Assembly (NCBI GenBank): GCA_010909165.1
Contig: MU008234.1
Location: 18,528 to 82,527, forward strand
Reading direction: 5' to 3'
Length of the DNA: 64,000 nucleotides
Source: Anthoceros angustus
Lineage: Eukaryota; Streptophyta; Anthocerotopsida; Anthocerotales; Anthocerotaceae
This document shows positions 23,470 through 34,890 of the stretch, one piece after another. Below the pieces are notes generated by a model that was given only the letters and a program-made list of their open reading frames with translations, made no database searches and was not told the DNA's origin. Numbering within the stretch: position 1 is the first letter of the stretch; every line of letters begins with the position of its first letter. Both the position numbers and the translations under genes were made by a program.

Positions 23470-23730
23470 CTTGGATGGCGGGAGGGTCCTTCCGTGGAGC
23501 CGAATGGAGGCATGGAGGGCCGCATGCTTTGCCGGCGCTGGAGAGGGCAAAGGTTTGGAAAATGGAGAGGACGCCAGCAGCCGCTGCATGGTCAAGTGGA
23601 ATTGCACAACGGCCCTGGACGGGTGCCAAAGCCGAGGAACCGAGGCGTGGCGATCCGCCGCCTCTGCAGCGGCGGAGTGGATGCCGGGAGGGTCCTTCCG
23701 TGGAGCCGAATGGAGGCATGGAGGGAGGGG
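23470..23730 (+). repeat. Pair of about 48-bp direct repeats
   Basis: GGGAGGGTCCTTCCGTGGAG and the bases after it (through GGAGGCATGGAGGG) occur at about 23,480-23,520 and about 23,687-23,728, roughly 205 bp apart. A minus-strand open frame (23,992-23,444) crosses both copies. It may be part of captured host sequence inside the CACTA; I do not recognise it. Confidence 0.65.
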
Positions 23731-26140
23731 AGGAGGTGCACGAATACCGTGGAAGGTGTTGCCGATGAGGAGGAGGCAGCGGCAACAAATCCTCCTCATT
23801 CCGACGTGCTGTCTCCAAGAGGTGGGCAGCTAACGGTGGAGCTTGTGGGTGCAGGGGACGACCTGCCTGACGCAGACGCGGACTTTGAAAGGGCCCTCCA
23901 CGCCGTTGAAGAGTACGAAATTGCCCGAGGTGCAGACGCGGCGGACCGCTGTGGGCATGTGGAGGACGACGGAGGTCTTGCCGAGGACGCACCTGGATGG
24001 CGGGAGGGAGAATAGGGCTCTTCTAGAAGAGCTTATTTTGGTGACCATGGAGACTCAAGGAGCGGCGGAGGGTCTCTCAAGGGCAGTGCGGCCTTTGGAG
24101 TTGATATTGCTTGCAGGAGGAAGAGGAGGAGGCCACGAAACACGCACATGGGTCGAGAGGCAGTCGACGAGGACACCACCAGGATGAAAGCGGGAGGGAG
24201 GGGAGTGGAAAATGGTGGTGAAGAGGTGGACGAGGACCTACCGACAACATTGCGAGGAGAGATAGGGGAGCCGATGTAAAAGTTGGCGGTAAGCCACTTG
24301 ACGACATCATTGCCGTGTTGTGCTGCCGCATGTGGGGGGTTTACATGGTGTGAGCCTACTGTGTGATGGAGGGTGGGTGGAGAATGAAGATGAGGAGGAA
24401 GAGCCCACCGACGAGGAGGGAGGTCCGGAAGGCCTTCCAGCGTGTTGGAGCTAGTGTGCGAAGATGCGATTGATGGTACCATGGTCCAGACGACGAGACT
24501 TTGAGGGATGAGAGGAAGGTAGAGTACGAGTTCCCTAGTGTAGATCGCGAGGATATCGTGTCCGGTTTTGCAGGCTTCATGGACAAGAAACCTAGCGTTG
24601 GCAAGAAGGTGCGACAGCGTTATTTGGAGGAGAAGGGAAAGATGCGAAATGGCTGCACCCTCCGAACGCCGACCAAGGCGTGGAGACGGGCCGTGGAGCA
24701 AGCGGTAACGTTGCACAAGCACGGTGGTGTGTGGCCAACCCACAACAAGCAAGCAACTTTCGACTTGCAAAGCACGAGCATGGGACCAATCCATTTGGTC
24801 CCATGGGAGCAAAAGAGTTCGAGAGAAGGTATGTTCAGGTGGGGAAGGAGCAACAGACAAGAGTTGAAATGGGCTGCGAAACATGGATTGGAGAGCATGC
24901 CGAACTACTGGAGTGGTATGGCGATAGATCGGGGCCTTGGTTGAATAGCTATGTGGTCAAAAAGTGCGCATGTAGGACATGAAGGCGTGAACGAATCGAT
25001 GTGCATGGCTGCAGTCGAAGGAGAAGGAAAATAATGTGCGGTGAAGGGCACGAAAAGATGGAAGGAACCATAGCATGTCCCGAGGGGAAGGGAAGGGAAG
25101 GTGGAACGAGGAGGGCATCACACTCGGTGATGTCGGAGGCGGTGGGGATGGTGTGGAAGGTGGAGGCGTGAGTGTGTTGCCACCCACAAGGCGAATCACA
25201 AGATCTCTCCAAAAGTGTGAGTTTGGTGGCAATGGCGGGGATGAATTGAATGCGATCATTTTGCCTAACGTAACTTGCACAAGCACGGTGAATATGCAGC
25301 CTATGGGGCCGGAGTGCAAGGCCCGAAGCGTGGAGGTTAGTGGCTCGAATGCCGCTCAAAGGGTCGACATGAGCGGGAGAAACGCAGGCCGCTAGCTGGG
25401 TGCAAAAGACGGCGTGAAGATGCAGGAGGAGTCGACTCGGATGACGTCAAGAGTCAGAAGCTGCCGCCACAGTGTGGTATGTGCAAGTCCATGTCAGGCA
25501 ATAAGCCTGGATTGATTTGTGCTGTGGACGCTGGTAGATTTTGATGCCGCCTTTCTTGCGTTGTGCAAAGCGGGAGCAACGGCAAATGAAACACGCACCG
25601 CAAGCGCATGAGGACATTCACAACCGCCATCGCAGTAACGCGTGGTTGGTGGAGGGGAGAGTGTGAATAAGAACTTGCACACGCTTTTGGAGGGCCGAGG
25701 ACGGTGATGGTCACGAGCAGATGAAGGGAGATCGGCCTCATAGCACGCCACACATGTAGCGGGCATTCCATAGTTCGTTTACATTGTCCTTCGATATGTT
25801 TTAGCGGTTGTGGAATGAACCCGAAAACTATGGCATATGTCTTGCAAGCCGCACATGTTCGTATAAGGGAAGTCTAGATAGGGAAAACGCACAAATGGGG
25901 CGTTTGAAGAAAGCGTAATGCATGTGTCGCATTTGGTGGTAAATGTGATGAGGTATTTATTAATCTATGAGGTGTATACTTATAACTATGGCATGGTTAG
26001 ATATCTATGAATTTGTACCTATACATAAAGAGTATGTATTCAATATATATATATATATATATATATACGTGTCATGTATGTAGGATTAAATACATCGGCC
26101 AACCGTATATATAAATGGACATATAATGTAGAATCCTACT
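23731..26140. other. CACTA 5' region, unassigned
   Basis: No supported gene. A + frame at 24,501-24,944 (contains VDREDIVSGFAGFMDKKPSV) has a protein-like composition and could be a captured fragment, but it has no family I recognise and a longer minus frame overlaps it. From about 25,900 the sequence becomes AT-rich toward the right CACTA end. Confidence 0.3.
26044..26067. repeat. (AT)n microsatellite
   Basis: An uninterrupted run of about a dozen AT dinucleotides in the AT-rich subterminal part of the CACTA element. Confidence 0.95.
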
Positions 26141-26877
26141 ATACATAATTAGGCAATAACAAGGGTTTCAGCTGTGTATATGGGGCTTGAAAAGAAAACC
26201 AGGTGTGGACATAAGGGTGCATTGAAGAGGGAAGATGGAAAGAGAATGATACCTACAGGGGGAGAGATAGAGTTACTGGTAATTGCTATGTAGGAAAAGC
26301 AAGAAGGGAAGAATAAAATACCGGTGGGAGAGGGGAGCTCATTGTCACAATCATATTGCAACACAAAGAGGGAAACAATAAAGAAATGGGTGTCATCCTG
26401 GAGCATTAACTAGGAGTGTGAGGTGAAAGGAGAGACCAGGAGCATGTTGTTAAGATGGTAAGAGAAAGTGGAAAACAAAATCACAAACTTAACACCAAAC
26501 CAACAAACTTGATGATAAGCTCTTAATGGCGAGGTGTAAGGTCAGGAGACCGCTTGCATGTTGTTAAGATGGTGAGAGAAGGTGGAGGAGAAAATCACAA
26601 ACTTAACACCAAGCCACCTAACTTTTTGGGTGTTCCACATGGAAAGTGTTACATGAAATTGTAACAAAGGACTATAACATAAGCAAGTTTTCATTGTATA
26701 TGTTTGAAATCATAAACAATGCTAGCGAGAGGGATGTTGTACTTAGGAGGGTGAGGTGATGAGAGAGAGCCGGTTCATGTTAAGATGGTGGACATGAAGG
26801 GAATAGTGTCAATCTTAATACCAAGCCTAAATAGCATGTTGCAATTTGGAAGTGTTACATGAAATTGCAACAACGAA

Positions 26878-26905
26878 GTAACATAGGCTGCCTTTTCTAG
26901 TAGGG
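26878..26905 (-). repeat. CACTA right terminal inverted repeat, inner copy
   Basis: Ends CTAGTAGGG, followed by GTG (26,906-26,908). Reverse complement is identical to the left end over 28 bp. An outer copy created by tandem duplication lies at 27,983-28,010, also followed by GTG. Confidence 0.9.
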
Positions 26906-26982
26906 GTGTTTGTATGTGTGAAACTAGGAACGTGTTAAATCGGAAGCATGTGAAACTTGGAACGTGGTTTGGGCATGGGCGA

Positions 26983-27272
26983 TGAAATATCGAGCCGCGT
27001 TGGAGTCACACCGTGTGCCTCAGGAGCGGAAAAAATGGCAAATAATCGTGAAAAGAGTTACAGGAACCCATAAGTACATGCTCCTAGCTATAGACTAATG
27101 GACCAGAAGAATGGACCGAGATTCCACACTTTCTGCGTTGGCCAAGAATCTAGATGAGGACCGTGTATCTATGCACGTAGTGGGTTGCATGATCCACAAT
27201 TATAATGTGACGCAGCAAGAGTGTTTTTGCATGCCAAATCTCATGGAAATCCATGCGAATCCCATAATTAGG
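26983..27272 (+). pseudogene. Duplicated fragment of T gene a
   Basis: The inner copy of the tandem duplication carries a second, truncated copy of the first gene a exon block. It reads through the AALESHR-like start and the MDQKNGPRFHTFCVGQ region (about 27,085-27,140), and ends at the AATTAGG junction, so it lacks the LQLDNT and VGHT blocks. It has more indels than the outer copy. Confidence 0.75.
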
Positions 27273-28086
27273 CAATAAGGGTTTTGTGTATATGGGGCTT
27301 GAAAAGAAAACCGGTGTGGACATAGGGTGCATTGAAGAGGGAAGATGGAAAGAGAATGATACCTACAGGAGAGATAGAGTTCTGTAATTGCTATGTAGGA
27401 AAAGCAAGAGGGGAAGAATAAAATACTGGTGGGAGAGGGGAGCTCATTGTCACAGTCATGTTGCAACACAAAGAGGGAAACAAAAAAAAAATGGGTGTCA
27501 TACTGGAGCATTAACTAGGAGTGTGAGGTGAAAGGAGAGACCAAAAGCATGTTGTTAAGATGGTAAGAGAAAGTGGAGAAGAAAATCACAAACTTAACAC
27601 CAAACCAACAAACTTAATGATAAGCTCTTAATGGTGAGGTATAAGGTCAGGAGACCACTTGCATGTTGTTAAGATGGTGAGAGAAGGTGGAGGGAAAATC
27701 ACAAACTTAACACCAAGCCACCTAACTTTTGGGTGTACCACATGGAAAGTGTTACATGAAATTGTAACAAAGGACTATAACATAAGCAAGTTTTCATTGT
27801 ATATGTTTGAAATCATAAACAATGCTAGCGAGAGGGATGTTGTACTTAGGAGGGTGAGGTGATGAGAGAGAGCCCGGGTTCATGTTAAGATGGTGACAGA
27901 GAGGGAATAGTGTCAATCTTAATACCATGCCTAAATAGCATGTTGCAATTTGGAAGTGTTACATGAAATTGCAATAACGACTGTAACATAGGCTGCCTTT
28001 TCTAGTAGGGGTGTTTGTATGTGTGAAACTAGGAACGTGTTAAACTTGGAAGCATGTGAAACTTGGAACGTGTTTGGCTGTGGACA

Positions 28087-28557
28087 GAAAAATATCAGGC
28101 CGCGTTGGAGTCACACCGCGTGCAGCTCCAGGAGGAGCGGAAAAAAATGGCAAAACACCGTGAAAAGAGTTACAGGGAACCGGATAAGTACATGCTCCTA
28201 GCTATAGACTAATGGACCGGAAGGCGAGATTCCACACTTTCTGCGTTGGCCAAAGAATCTAGATGAGGACTGCCGTGTATCTATGCACGTAGTGGGTTGC
28301 ATGATCCACAATTATACGTACGCAGCAAGAGTGTTTTTGCATTATGCCAACTTGCGGAACGATGCGAATCTGACAATTAGGATTATAAAAGATGTTGTTC
28401 TTAATTATAAAGGAGTGCTACCCAAAGTGCTCTATTTGCAGCTTGACAACACTTGCTGAGAAAACAAGAACCAGCTGTTGTTTGCGTATTTGAACATGCT
28501 AGTTGATATGGGAACTTTTCAGAAGGTGAAGGTTGGGTTCCTCCTGGTTGGGCACAC
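28087..28557 (+). pseudogene. T gene a: putative transposase catalytic region
   Basis: The + frame reads EKYQAALESHRVQLQEERKK, then after a 1-bp slip MDRKARFHTFCVGQ, then HVVGCMIHNYTYAARVFLHY, LPKVLYLQLDNTC, ENKNQLLFAYLNMLVDMG and KVKVGFLLVGHT. The D-x(0-1)-MD, LQLDN(T/C), ENKN and VGHTH(E)D blocks belong to a widespread eukaryotic family of transposon-like proteins whose formal name I cannot recall with certainty (possibly Pfam DUF7869). The spaced acidic residues suggest an RNase H-like nuclease. One in-frame TGA interrupts between the Cys and ENKN, and one 1-bp slip sits at about 28,210. Copia C2 inserted exactly inside the VGHT(H) motif. An acceptor-like ACAG precedes 28,088. Confidence 0.7.
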
Positions 28558-28816
28558 TGAAGATTTTATGGACTAATGTAGATCAATTAAACATTATAGA
28601 ATAATTACATTGTTGGATCAAGAAAGAAGTAAGTTGCTTATGCATGAAAAGACAACTAAAACTAAATTTAATGAAACGTTGTATCTATAAACTTAGAGAC
28701 GTAACCCTAATGAAACGACACCATATCTAGTAAACCCTAGCTTATCATATCTTGGTAATATATGGATAACTTAAACCCCTAAACCCTAACTATGATATCA
28801 ACATTGTATATCATTA
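28558..28816 (-). repeat. C2 3' LTR
   Basis: About 259 bp, nearly identical to 40,556-40,807 apart from small indels. On the minus strand it starts TAATGATATACAATG and ends ATCTTCA. It includes an AAACCCCTAAACCCTAA stretch (on +) that looks telomere-like but is internal to both LTR copies. Confidence 0.92.
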
Positions 28817-29101
28817 CTCCCACTTGTTGTAAATAGTTAGGTACAGTCCCTTCAGCTGTGAATTGCTCGTGAGACTGCGGAGTTGAGCTCCGGGTTTGCC
28901 AATCTTCTGGTTTTGCCATCTTGTGGTGGTAGAGCTTTACGCCCCATCTTCATGTCTTTTACGGACACTATGGAGTGCTGTTGTACTAGTGTGAAGCCAG
29001 CTGAGTACAGGTTGGCTCCCTTTATAATTCTCCTTTACGCTCTCTGCCTCATATGCATCGATCGCCTTGAGAGAAGGTTTGCAGTCCTGAGCCATATCGA
29101 G

Positions 29102-29980
29102 ATGGCGTCACTGTCTTCAGAGTCTGAGGGTACTTTGCCCAAGAAACCGCAGCAGCCCAGAAATGCTCTAGGCCAGTTTGCTAGAGCAGCTGCCTGCGAC
29201 CAAGAGGAGACTTCTGAACTTCCTGCAGCGGTTAAAGGGGGCGTGAAGAGAGAACGTGGGCGCCCCAAAGGAACCACCAAGGAGTTTCTGCAGCGACGAG
29301 AGGCTGCAGCTAAACAAGAAAACATGGGCGGCCCTTCTTCATCGCGTGTCACTCCTTCTGGGCCAAGAGCGGCAACAAGAGTAAAAGCAAATCCTCCACA
29401 TGTTCACCCTGATTTTGGCTTTTCTGAGAACGAAGCTAACCCTTGTGAGGACCCAAGCTTTCCCAAGCCTACAGACCTGTTCAAGGAAACCCAAATTGTC
29501 TCCTACGGCACCATGAAGCACCCTCGCACCCCTATGTGGTATAGGGTTCATGTGGGCAGTACTAAAACTGTGATGCGCCGTATCAAAGTTGAAGATTGCT
29601 GGGCGTATCCTCACCATGTTGTTAGCACGTATAGTAAGTCCCAAATTCCATTCCTGTTGCAGCATTTTTCCTGTTTTGTGTGTGTGTGAGGCTAACCTAG
29701 CTCCCACTGTTTGTGCAGGATCTAACATACGCATCGAAGAAGAGTCGACCTCGATCAAGACAATCTCAAGGCAAGAAGGCGTGGAGAAGACCCACCGTTC
29801 CTTGAAGTCCGATCCTTCCAAGAGGAGGAAGATGAGAGTCAAAGCCTGCCTGGGTGAGTCACCTGTGGGGACTCATACTCTCGTGTCTCGTGATGAGACT
29901 CTTTTAATGACTACAGATGATGAACACTCTTCCTTGGGTGTAGTTAGAGTTACGCAGCATGGATTTTACTTTGTCGCATC
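29102..29980 (+). CDS. Antisense spliced ORF between C2 RNase H and 3' LTR
   Basis: On the strand opposite to C2 an ORF starts at ATG 29,102 (context GAGATGGCG; the frame is open from 28,883). Exon 1 ends at 29,633 before GTAAGT; an 85-bp intron ends TTTGTGCAG; exon 2 starts at 29,719 in phase and ends at 29,853 before GTGAGT. A third exon could start at 29,917 after CTACAG, also in phase, and runs antisense into RNase H. The protein has PRNALGQFARAA, an AT-hook-like RERGRPKGTTKEF and Lys/Arg-rich RRKMRV, so DNA binding is possible. No homolog recognised. Antisense ORFs at this position are known in some plant LTR retrotransposons; here introns would also keep it out of the element's sense RNA. 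Confidence 0.5.
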
Positions 29981-31359
29981 TGCCAAGGAACTCCGAGGAG
30001 TCTCCAAGGCCAAGACTTTTAACATGTTTCTCGTGAAGCTCTTTTCCTAGAGCCTTAGTCAATATGTCTGGATTGTCTTGCGTTGCCACATACTCGAGGT
30101 TGATTTTACCCGCCTTGATTAGGTCTCGATAAAATGATACTCAACCTCGATATGCTTTGTCCTTGCATGAAATACGGGTTCGAGCAAGTGACATGGAGCC
30201 TGTCGGTCCTTATGAGCGTATGTAGGTAATGGTATACCCATTTCGCTAAGGAGTAGCTTGCACCAAATGATCTCTTTGCAAGCTGTAAGGACTCTATATT
30301 CCTCGACGCTCGAGAGCAACTGTTCGCTTGCTCATCCAAAGAATCGGTCCACCGCTATGCTCACAACGTAACGAACAGATCTCTGTTGTCCACGTTTCCA
30401 ACATAGTCGAATCGGTGAAGACCTCGAGTTCAAGTTGCATCTGTGTGTGGCAATATTTTATCCTCGATGTGGTGTCCCTTCAAGTATCTAAAGACTCTTT
30501 TAATGCTTGTCCGGTGCTCTCGGGTTCTCCGAACTGTGAGAGAGCGCTAGTAGCAAAGGCAACTTCCATACGAGTAGTGTTTCGCATATATGAGCTTTCC
30601 AATGACTGCCTATAAGGTACTAACATCCTTTCCTTCTCTACATGTTTGTGGGGACATTTCGCACTTAGCTTGATTCCACTTGGTAGGGGTGTAGCAGCTG
30701 GCTTTGCATCCTTCAAACCTAGCTGTTCTGCACTTTCAAGTATGTATCTTGGTTGTGAGAGTGTGATAACCCTGCGTTTCCTGTTCCGCTGAACATGTAT
30801 ACCAAGACAACTCTGAAGATCACCAAGGCTGGACATCTTAAACTTAGTTGCAAGCAGGTCAGTAATCTTTTGATAAAACCTGCATCGTTACTTGACAAGA
30901 TCAGTCATCTACATAGACTGCTAGGTAACAGACGATGTCACCTTTCTTGTAGATGTACAGGCTACCATCTGCTCGGCTTTTGGTGAAACCTAATACTAAA
31001 AGCTCAGCATCAAGTTCTGCGTTCCAAGCCATTGCAGACTGCTTCAACCCGTACAGAGTCTTGATAAGTTTACATACATAATCCTCCTTTCCTTTGACTA
31101 CATAGCCAGGAGGCTGCTGCATATATATTTCTGTGTCAAGCTTGCCATTCAAGAATGCTGTTTTGACATCAAACATTTGCAGTTCATAGTCCTTATAGGC
31201 TGATATTGCACATAATGCTCGTATGGTTGGCAGTTTCACAACTGGAGCGAATGTCTCCAAATAGTCCAAGCCTGGAACTTGTGAAAATCCACGAGCCACT
31301 AGTCTTGCCTTGTACCTATCGAAGGTACCATCAGCCTTGACTTTCAATTTGAAGACCCA
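29940..31359 (-). pseudogene. C2 reverse transcriptase (C-terminal part) and RNase H
   Basis: From 31,359 down: VFKLKVKADGTFDRYKARLV, VARGFSQVPGLDYLETFAPV, FDVKTAFLNGKLDTEIYMQQ, TLYGLKQSAMAWN and CYLAVYVDD, the RT catalytic Asp pair. Then LGDLQSCLGIHVQRNRKRRV and YILESAEQLGL (about 30,760). RNase H/connection blocks follow at 30.3-30.5 kb, ending with PDILTKALGKELHEKHVKSL (about 30,000). RT copies the RNA and RNase H removes it. Frameshifts occur after YVDD and at about 30,480. The N-terminal RT residues lie beyond element L at 36,767 onward. Confidence 0.88.
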
Positions 31360-33439
31360 TGTGGAACATAAAAGTTTGGGCAACCAGCCCAAAAGAGCCC
31401 GAAGACGAACAAGTTTGATTTTTTTTGGCTAAGAACGATCGAAGAGGAGCATGCCGAAAACTTCCGAGAATCTTAAAGGAGTTGTAAGATTGTTAGGAAG
31501 GCAAAAGGATATCCCAAGGAAGAATGGGTCGAAATGACCCCAGACGAGGCGGGTGAGGGCAAAGAAGGTCGGTATCACTCCGAGGTCGCCACACCACGCC
31601 GGTATGAGAAAAGAAGGGACCATCATGTAAGTCGCGTATCATCATGTAGGTCGACAATCTCCAAAAGCAATGAATATAAGGGGATATCCACTATATATGC
31701 TCATCAATAGGGAATAAATATTAAGTGATTAGCAAGCGATTAATTAGGAATAGCGGTAGGATAGGAAAATAGGTAGAATTAGGATTTTGGAATGATGAAT
31801 CCAATCTAGGGTTGTGCGCCTGTGGCGACATCCAAAGAGGCAAAAGCTTTGGCGCCAACTTCCTTCGAATCGAGGTAAACTCACTGAGGAGCCGGAGCGG
31901 AGCGCAAGAGAAGGGAGAGAAAAGCCGCCACCACCCCAGCACCGAGTCGAGGCGAGGAGAGCGGCGCATCGAGCAAGGAGAAAACCCTAGGCGAGAAGAA
32001 AAGGGCGGCCAGCATCGAGAATCCTGAATCTGTGAAAAGAGACACATTTAGAGGAGCTGTCAAGGCGAGGCGCGAGGTTGGCGCCGGGAGCGTACAAAGT
32101 TGAAGAAATTGAGAGTAAAAGAGGAAGGATCACGACCACCCACCGGCGGCGCCCTGCCCTGAAGAGATTGCGAGGGAATTGGCGACAACGGAGGCGCACC
32201 GAGCCTAACGTTGGAATTGTGGATTGGAAGTGGTTTTGTTTTCGGTCTCTAGAAGAAGGAGTGTTGGGAGCGAGGCCTCGAGACTGTCAAATTGGAGAGT
32301 AATTTCCTTCCTTGTAAGCGTTTGGGAAGCAGAACGCCACCATGCCTCGAGCTGGGAAAGGCAAGGGGAAGGAGCCACCTGCCAAGGGCTCTTCCTCGCG
32401 AGGAGGAAAGGAAAAGAAAGCGGAGCCTGCGCCACCAGGAGGGGGTGAGGTCGAGATGCCTCAATTCACTTGCTTTGCTGGACAGCTCAACCCCCGAGAT
32501 TTAGTGGATTTCAGGCAGTGGGCAGAGGAAGACAACATACAATTGGGTTGGGTGTATGGCCGCCAATGGGCCTACACCAATTTGGAATTGATTGAGGAGT
32601 GTTACATCAACCTCCATCAATCGGAAGCCGCCGCCGCTAATGGAGAGGAATGCTAGGGCGGATCCGTTGGGCCGGTCAAGTATTCGACAGGTGTATGGAA
32701 GACCGGAGGAAGAAAGCTCCGGAATTGCTCTCCTCGAAAGGTTGAATGGGGGGAAGAGGACAGCCCTCGCTGACATCCCGCAGGAGTTCCTTGACATGAT
32801 GGATGGAGGAGTGAAGGCCCACGCCAAGAATGGCTGGAAGACCGAGAGCATCAAGGAGCTGAAGTGGAGGCTCTTCGCAAAGATTGTGCTGGGGTTGGTA
32901 AATTACCAACGCACCTCTTATTTCAGCACCAACTTCCTCCAATTTGGAAGATTTCCATGGGAGCCAAGCCGGATTGGGGGACTATCATGTATGAAGCGTA
33001 CATACACCATCGAGAGAAGCTCCTCAAGCCAAATTCGGTGGATGAGGAAGGACCAAGGCCCTGCTATCTTAGCACCTATTTGGTGCATTTATGGGAAACC
33101 GAGGGACTCCTCACAAGCAAGGAGCTTGAAGATGCATGGCATCCCTTTGAGGTCATCCATCTCCAGCCGAGGTTGGAAAGGCCTTTGCCTTTTGCATTGC
33201 GAAAGACGGTGGGAGGTCAGACCTCCACAAAAATGCTAGAGGCAAGAGGAGAAGGTTCGGAGGCAACAAAGTTGCCGGAGTGGGAATCCTTTCCCCAGAG
33301 CAAGCAAGGGAAGAAGAGCAAGAAGCGGCCGAAGAAGGCCGGATGGTGGTCTATGAGAGAAGGACCACGGGAGGGGTGACAGCCCCGAGAGTGAGGGGAG
33401 TCCCCACCATCTCCTTTGTGCCTACGAGAGAGGCACCCC

Positions 33440-33530
33440 GACAGACTACCCCGGTAGGGAGGCAGTCTACCCAAGGGGGTGGGCAGCCTACCGTGGTAGG
33501 CAGTCAGCCTACCATGGTAGGCGACCACTG
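33440..33530 (+). repeat. CTACC..GGTAG palindrome cluster 1 in L
   Basis: Short palindromes CTACCNNGGTAG (with CCC/CG/AT centres) alternate with CAGTC/CAGCC spacers, at least four half or full units. Similar clusters lie at 34,800-34,890 and 35,285-35,343. Confidence 0.8.
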
Positions 33531-34799
33531 GGGAGCACACCCCAGAGGCGGGCACCCCACGCCGCCAGCAAACACTGGTGGAAGGGAAGGAGAAGCGGCG
33601 AGGTGCGCCGCCACCATCTTCCGCGGTGGGAGGCGGATGGAGGAGTGAAGGGGCCCGCACCCGATGGCCCGAGAGGTGAGAGCTGGAGATTTCCAGCAAG
33701 AAGAAAGAAGGGGTGGAATTAGGACCCCTAGGAGAATTCTTTGGGTGTGAAGCACTCACCGTGTGGATTTGAAAGGCTAGAGCTAGCCTCCTTGTGGGCA
33801 TGCCAAGAGGAAGTGAAATCTCAAGACATGGCCGGGAGGAAGGCAGGACCAAATGGCAATTGGAGGCCATGGAGTCCGACGAAAAGGCAGCCAAAAGGAA
33901 AAAGGCTGTGGAAGCTCCAGCGACCTTATGGATCGGGCGCGGAGAAGGTCTTGGAGGGAGGTTGGCTCAAACCAAGAAAGAGCCATCCGAGCAACCACCC
34001 AACGAGACTCATGGAGATGTATATGGAGGAGCATTTTGCCCAATTAGAGCAAGAGCGAAGGGCAAAAGCAGAGGCTCTCGGAAGGAGAAGGTAGCGGTCC
34101 GGCAAATGGGCCAGCAGTGATGGCTACGCAAGCCATCCGGATCCGGACATGAAGGAAGAGTTGAGAAGAGCCCGGTTTAGTTTGGAAGAGAAGCGCCCTG
34201 GAAATTCAAAACCAAGACTGTGAGCCGGAGCGAGAAAGATGCTTGGCAAGCGAGAGGAAGGGCTTGCTCAACGAATAGAGGACTTGGAAGGAAAAAGGTC
34301 CAGGGAGGAGTACCACAAGAAAGTGGTACATAGAATCGGTAGTAAGGAAGCGAAGGTTTTGGGCGATTATGCCCTTCAGCAAAATTGGCCACCAAATAAG
34401 GAAGCAAGGGAGGAGAATGTGACCCTCCATGTCAAGGTGGGGGAATTGACCACCTCAAGGGACGCCTACAAAGGTAGGTGTGAAGATGGAGAGTGGCCCA
34501 CGGAGATTGATGATCTCCAAATGCAATATCATAGCTTGGGGGCTCACCTCCACAATAGAATTTTGAAGGCCAACAATGAGATCTTGCGTTTGGCCAAGAG
34601 GAGGACATTGGGTCCTCATGATGATGACAGAAAGGAGCTGCAACAGGTGCAGCCAGAGGCCTCCGATTTTGATGAGGCCATCAGCGAAATGGACTCCGAG
34701 GAATCTGAGGAGTCAGGAGACGAAGGAGCGGCCGTAGCGCCAAAGGTAGAAGGTGGCGCAAAGAGCAAGGAGGGGGGAAAGCCCACCCTCTTGGGGGGT

Positions 34800-34890
34800 C
34801 AACCTACCACGGTGGGTGACCAGCCTACCACGGTGGGTGACCACCTACCACGGTGGGTGACCACCTACCACGGTAGTCCGGACTACCGGT
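34800..34890 (+). repeat. CTACC..GGTGG/GGTAG cluster 2 in L
   Basis: Four tandem copies of a roughly 21-bp unit CCTACCACGGTGGGTGACCA, translated as QPTTVGD repeats in the gag-like frame; the last copy reads CTACCACGGTAG. Together with clusters 1 and 3 this is a recurrent palindromic motif family. Confidence 0.8.

Larger units (their letters stand above)
12357..26905 (-). mobile_element. CACTA (En/Spm) DNA transposon
   Basis: The left end starts CCCTACTAGAAAAGGCAGCC and the reverse complement of the right end (26,878-26,905) is identical over 28 bp. This is a variant of the classical CACTACTAGAAAA terminus. GTG is duplicated at 12,354-12,356 and 26,906-26,908, the 3-bp duplication expected for CACTA elements. 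Subterminal TGTAACACTT-like motifs are dense just inside both ends (12,40x-12,62x; 26.64-26.88 kb). A TNP2-type transposase is encoded on the minus strand (16.1-18.9 kb), so the element reads right to left. A 1.1-kb tandem duplication has copied the right end to 28,010. Frames are broken, so the copy is not autonomous now. Confidence 0.9.
26154..28381 (+). repeat. 1.1-kb tandem duplication across the CACTA right end
   Basis: 26,154-27,272 and 27,273-28,381 are two copies of the same unit: CACTA subterminal sequence, CACTA right TIR, the GTG duplication, and about 360 bp of flanking T gene a exon. Each junction sits on the heptamer AATTAGG (26,147-26,153; 27,266-27,272; 28,375-28,381), so the duplication most likely arose through 7-bp microhomology. 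Copies differ by scattered small indels. Confidence 0.9.

Noticed and set aside
24033-24884. 283-codon minus-strand open frame
   Set aside because: Ser/Pro/His-rich low-complexity translation; a competing + frame (24,501-24,944) overlaps and neither matches a family.
28740-28790. Telomere-like AAACCCTAA stretch
   Set aside because: Only two or three units, and the same stretch sits in both C2 LTRs (28.74 and 40.76 kb); it is part of the LTR, not an interstitial telomere.
31850-31856. TGGCGCC as a gypsy primer-binding site in L
   Set aside because: Only seven bases match the common TGGCGCC(GTT) primer site and no LTR ends just before it; too weak to annotate.
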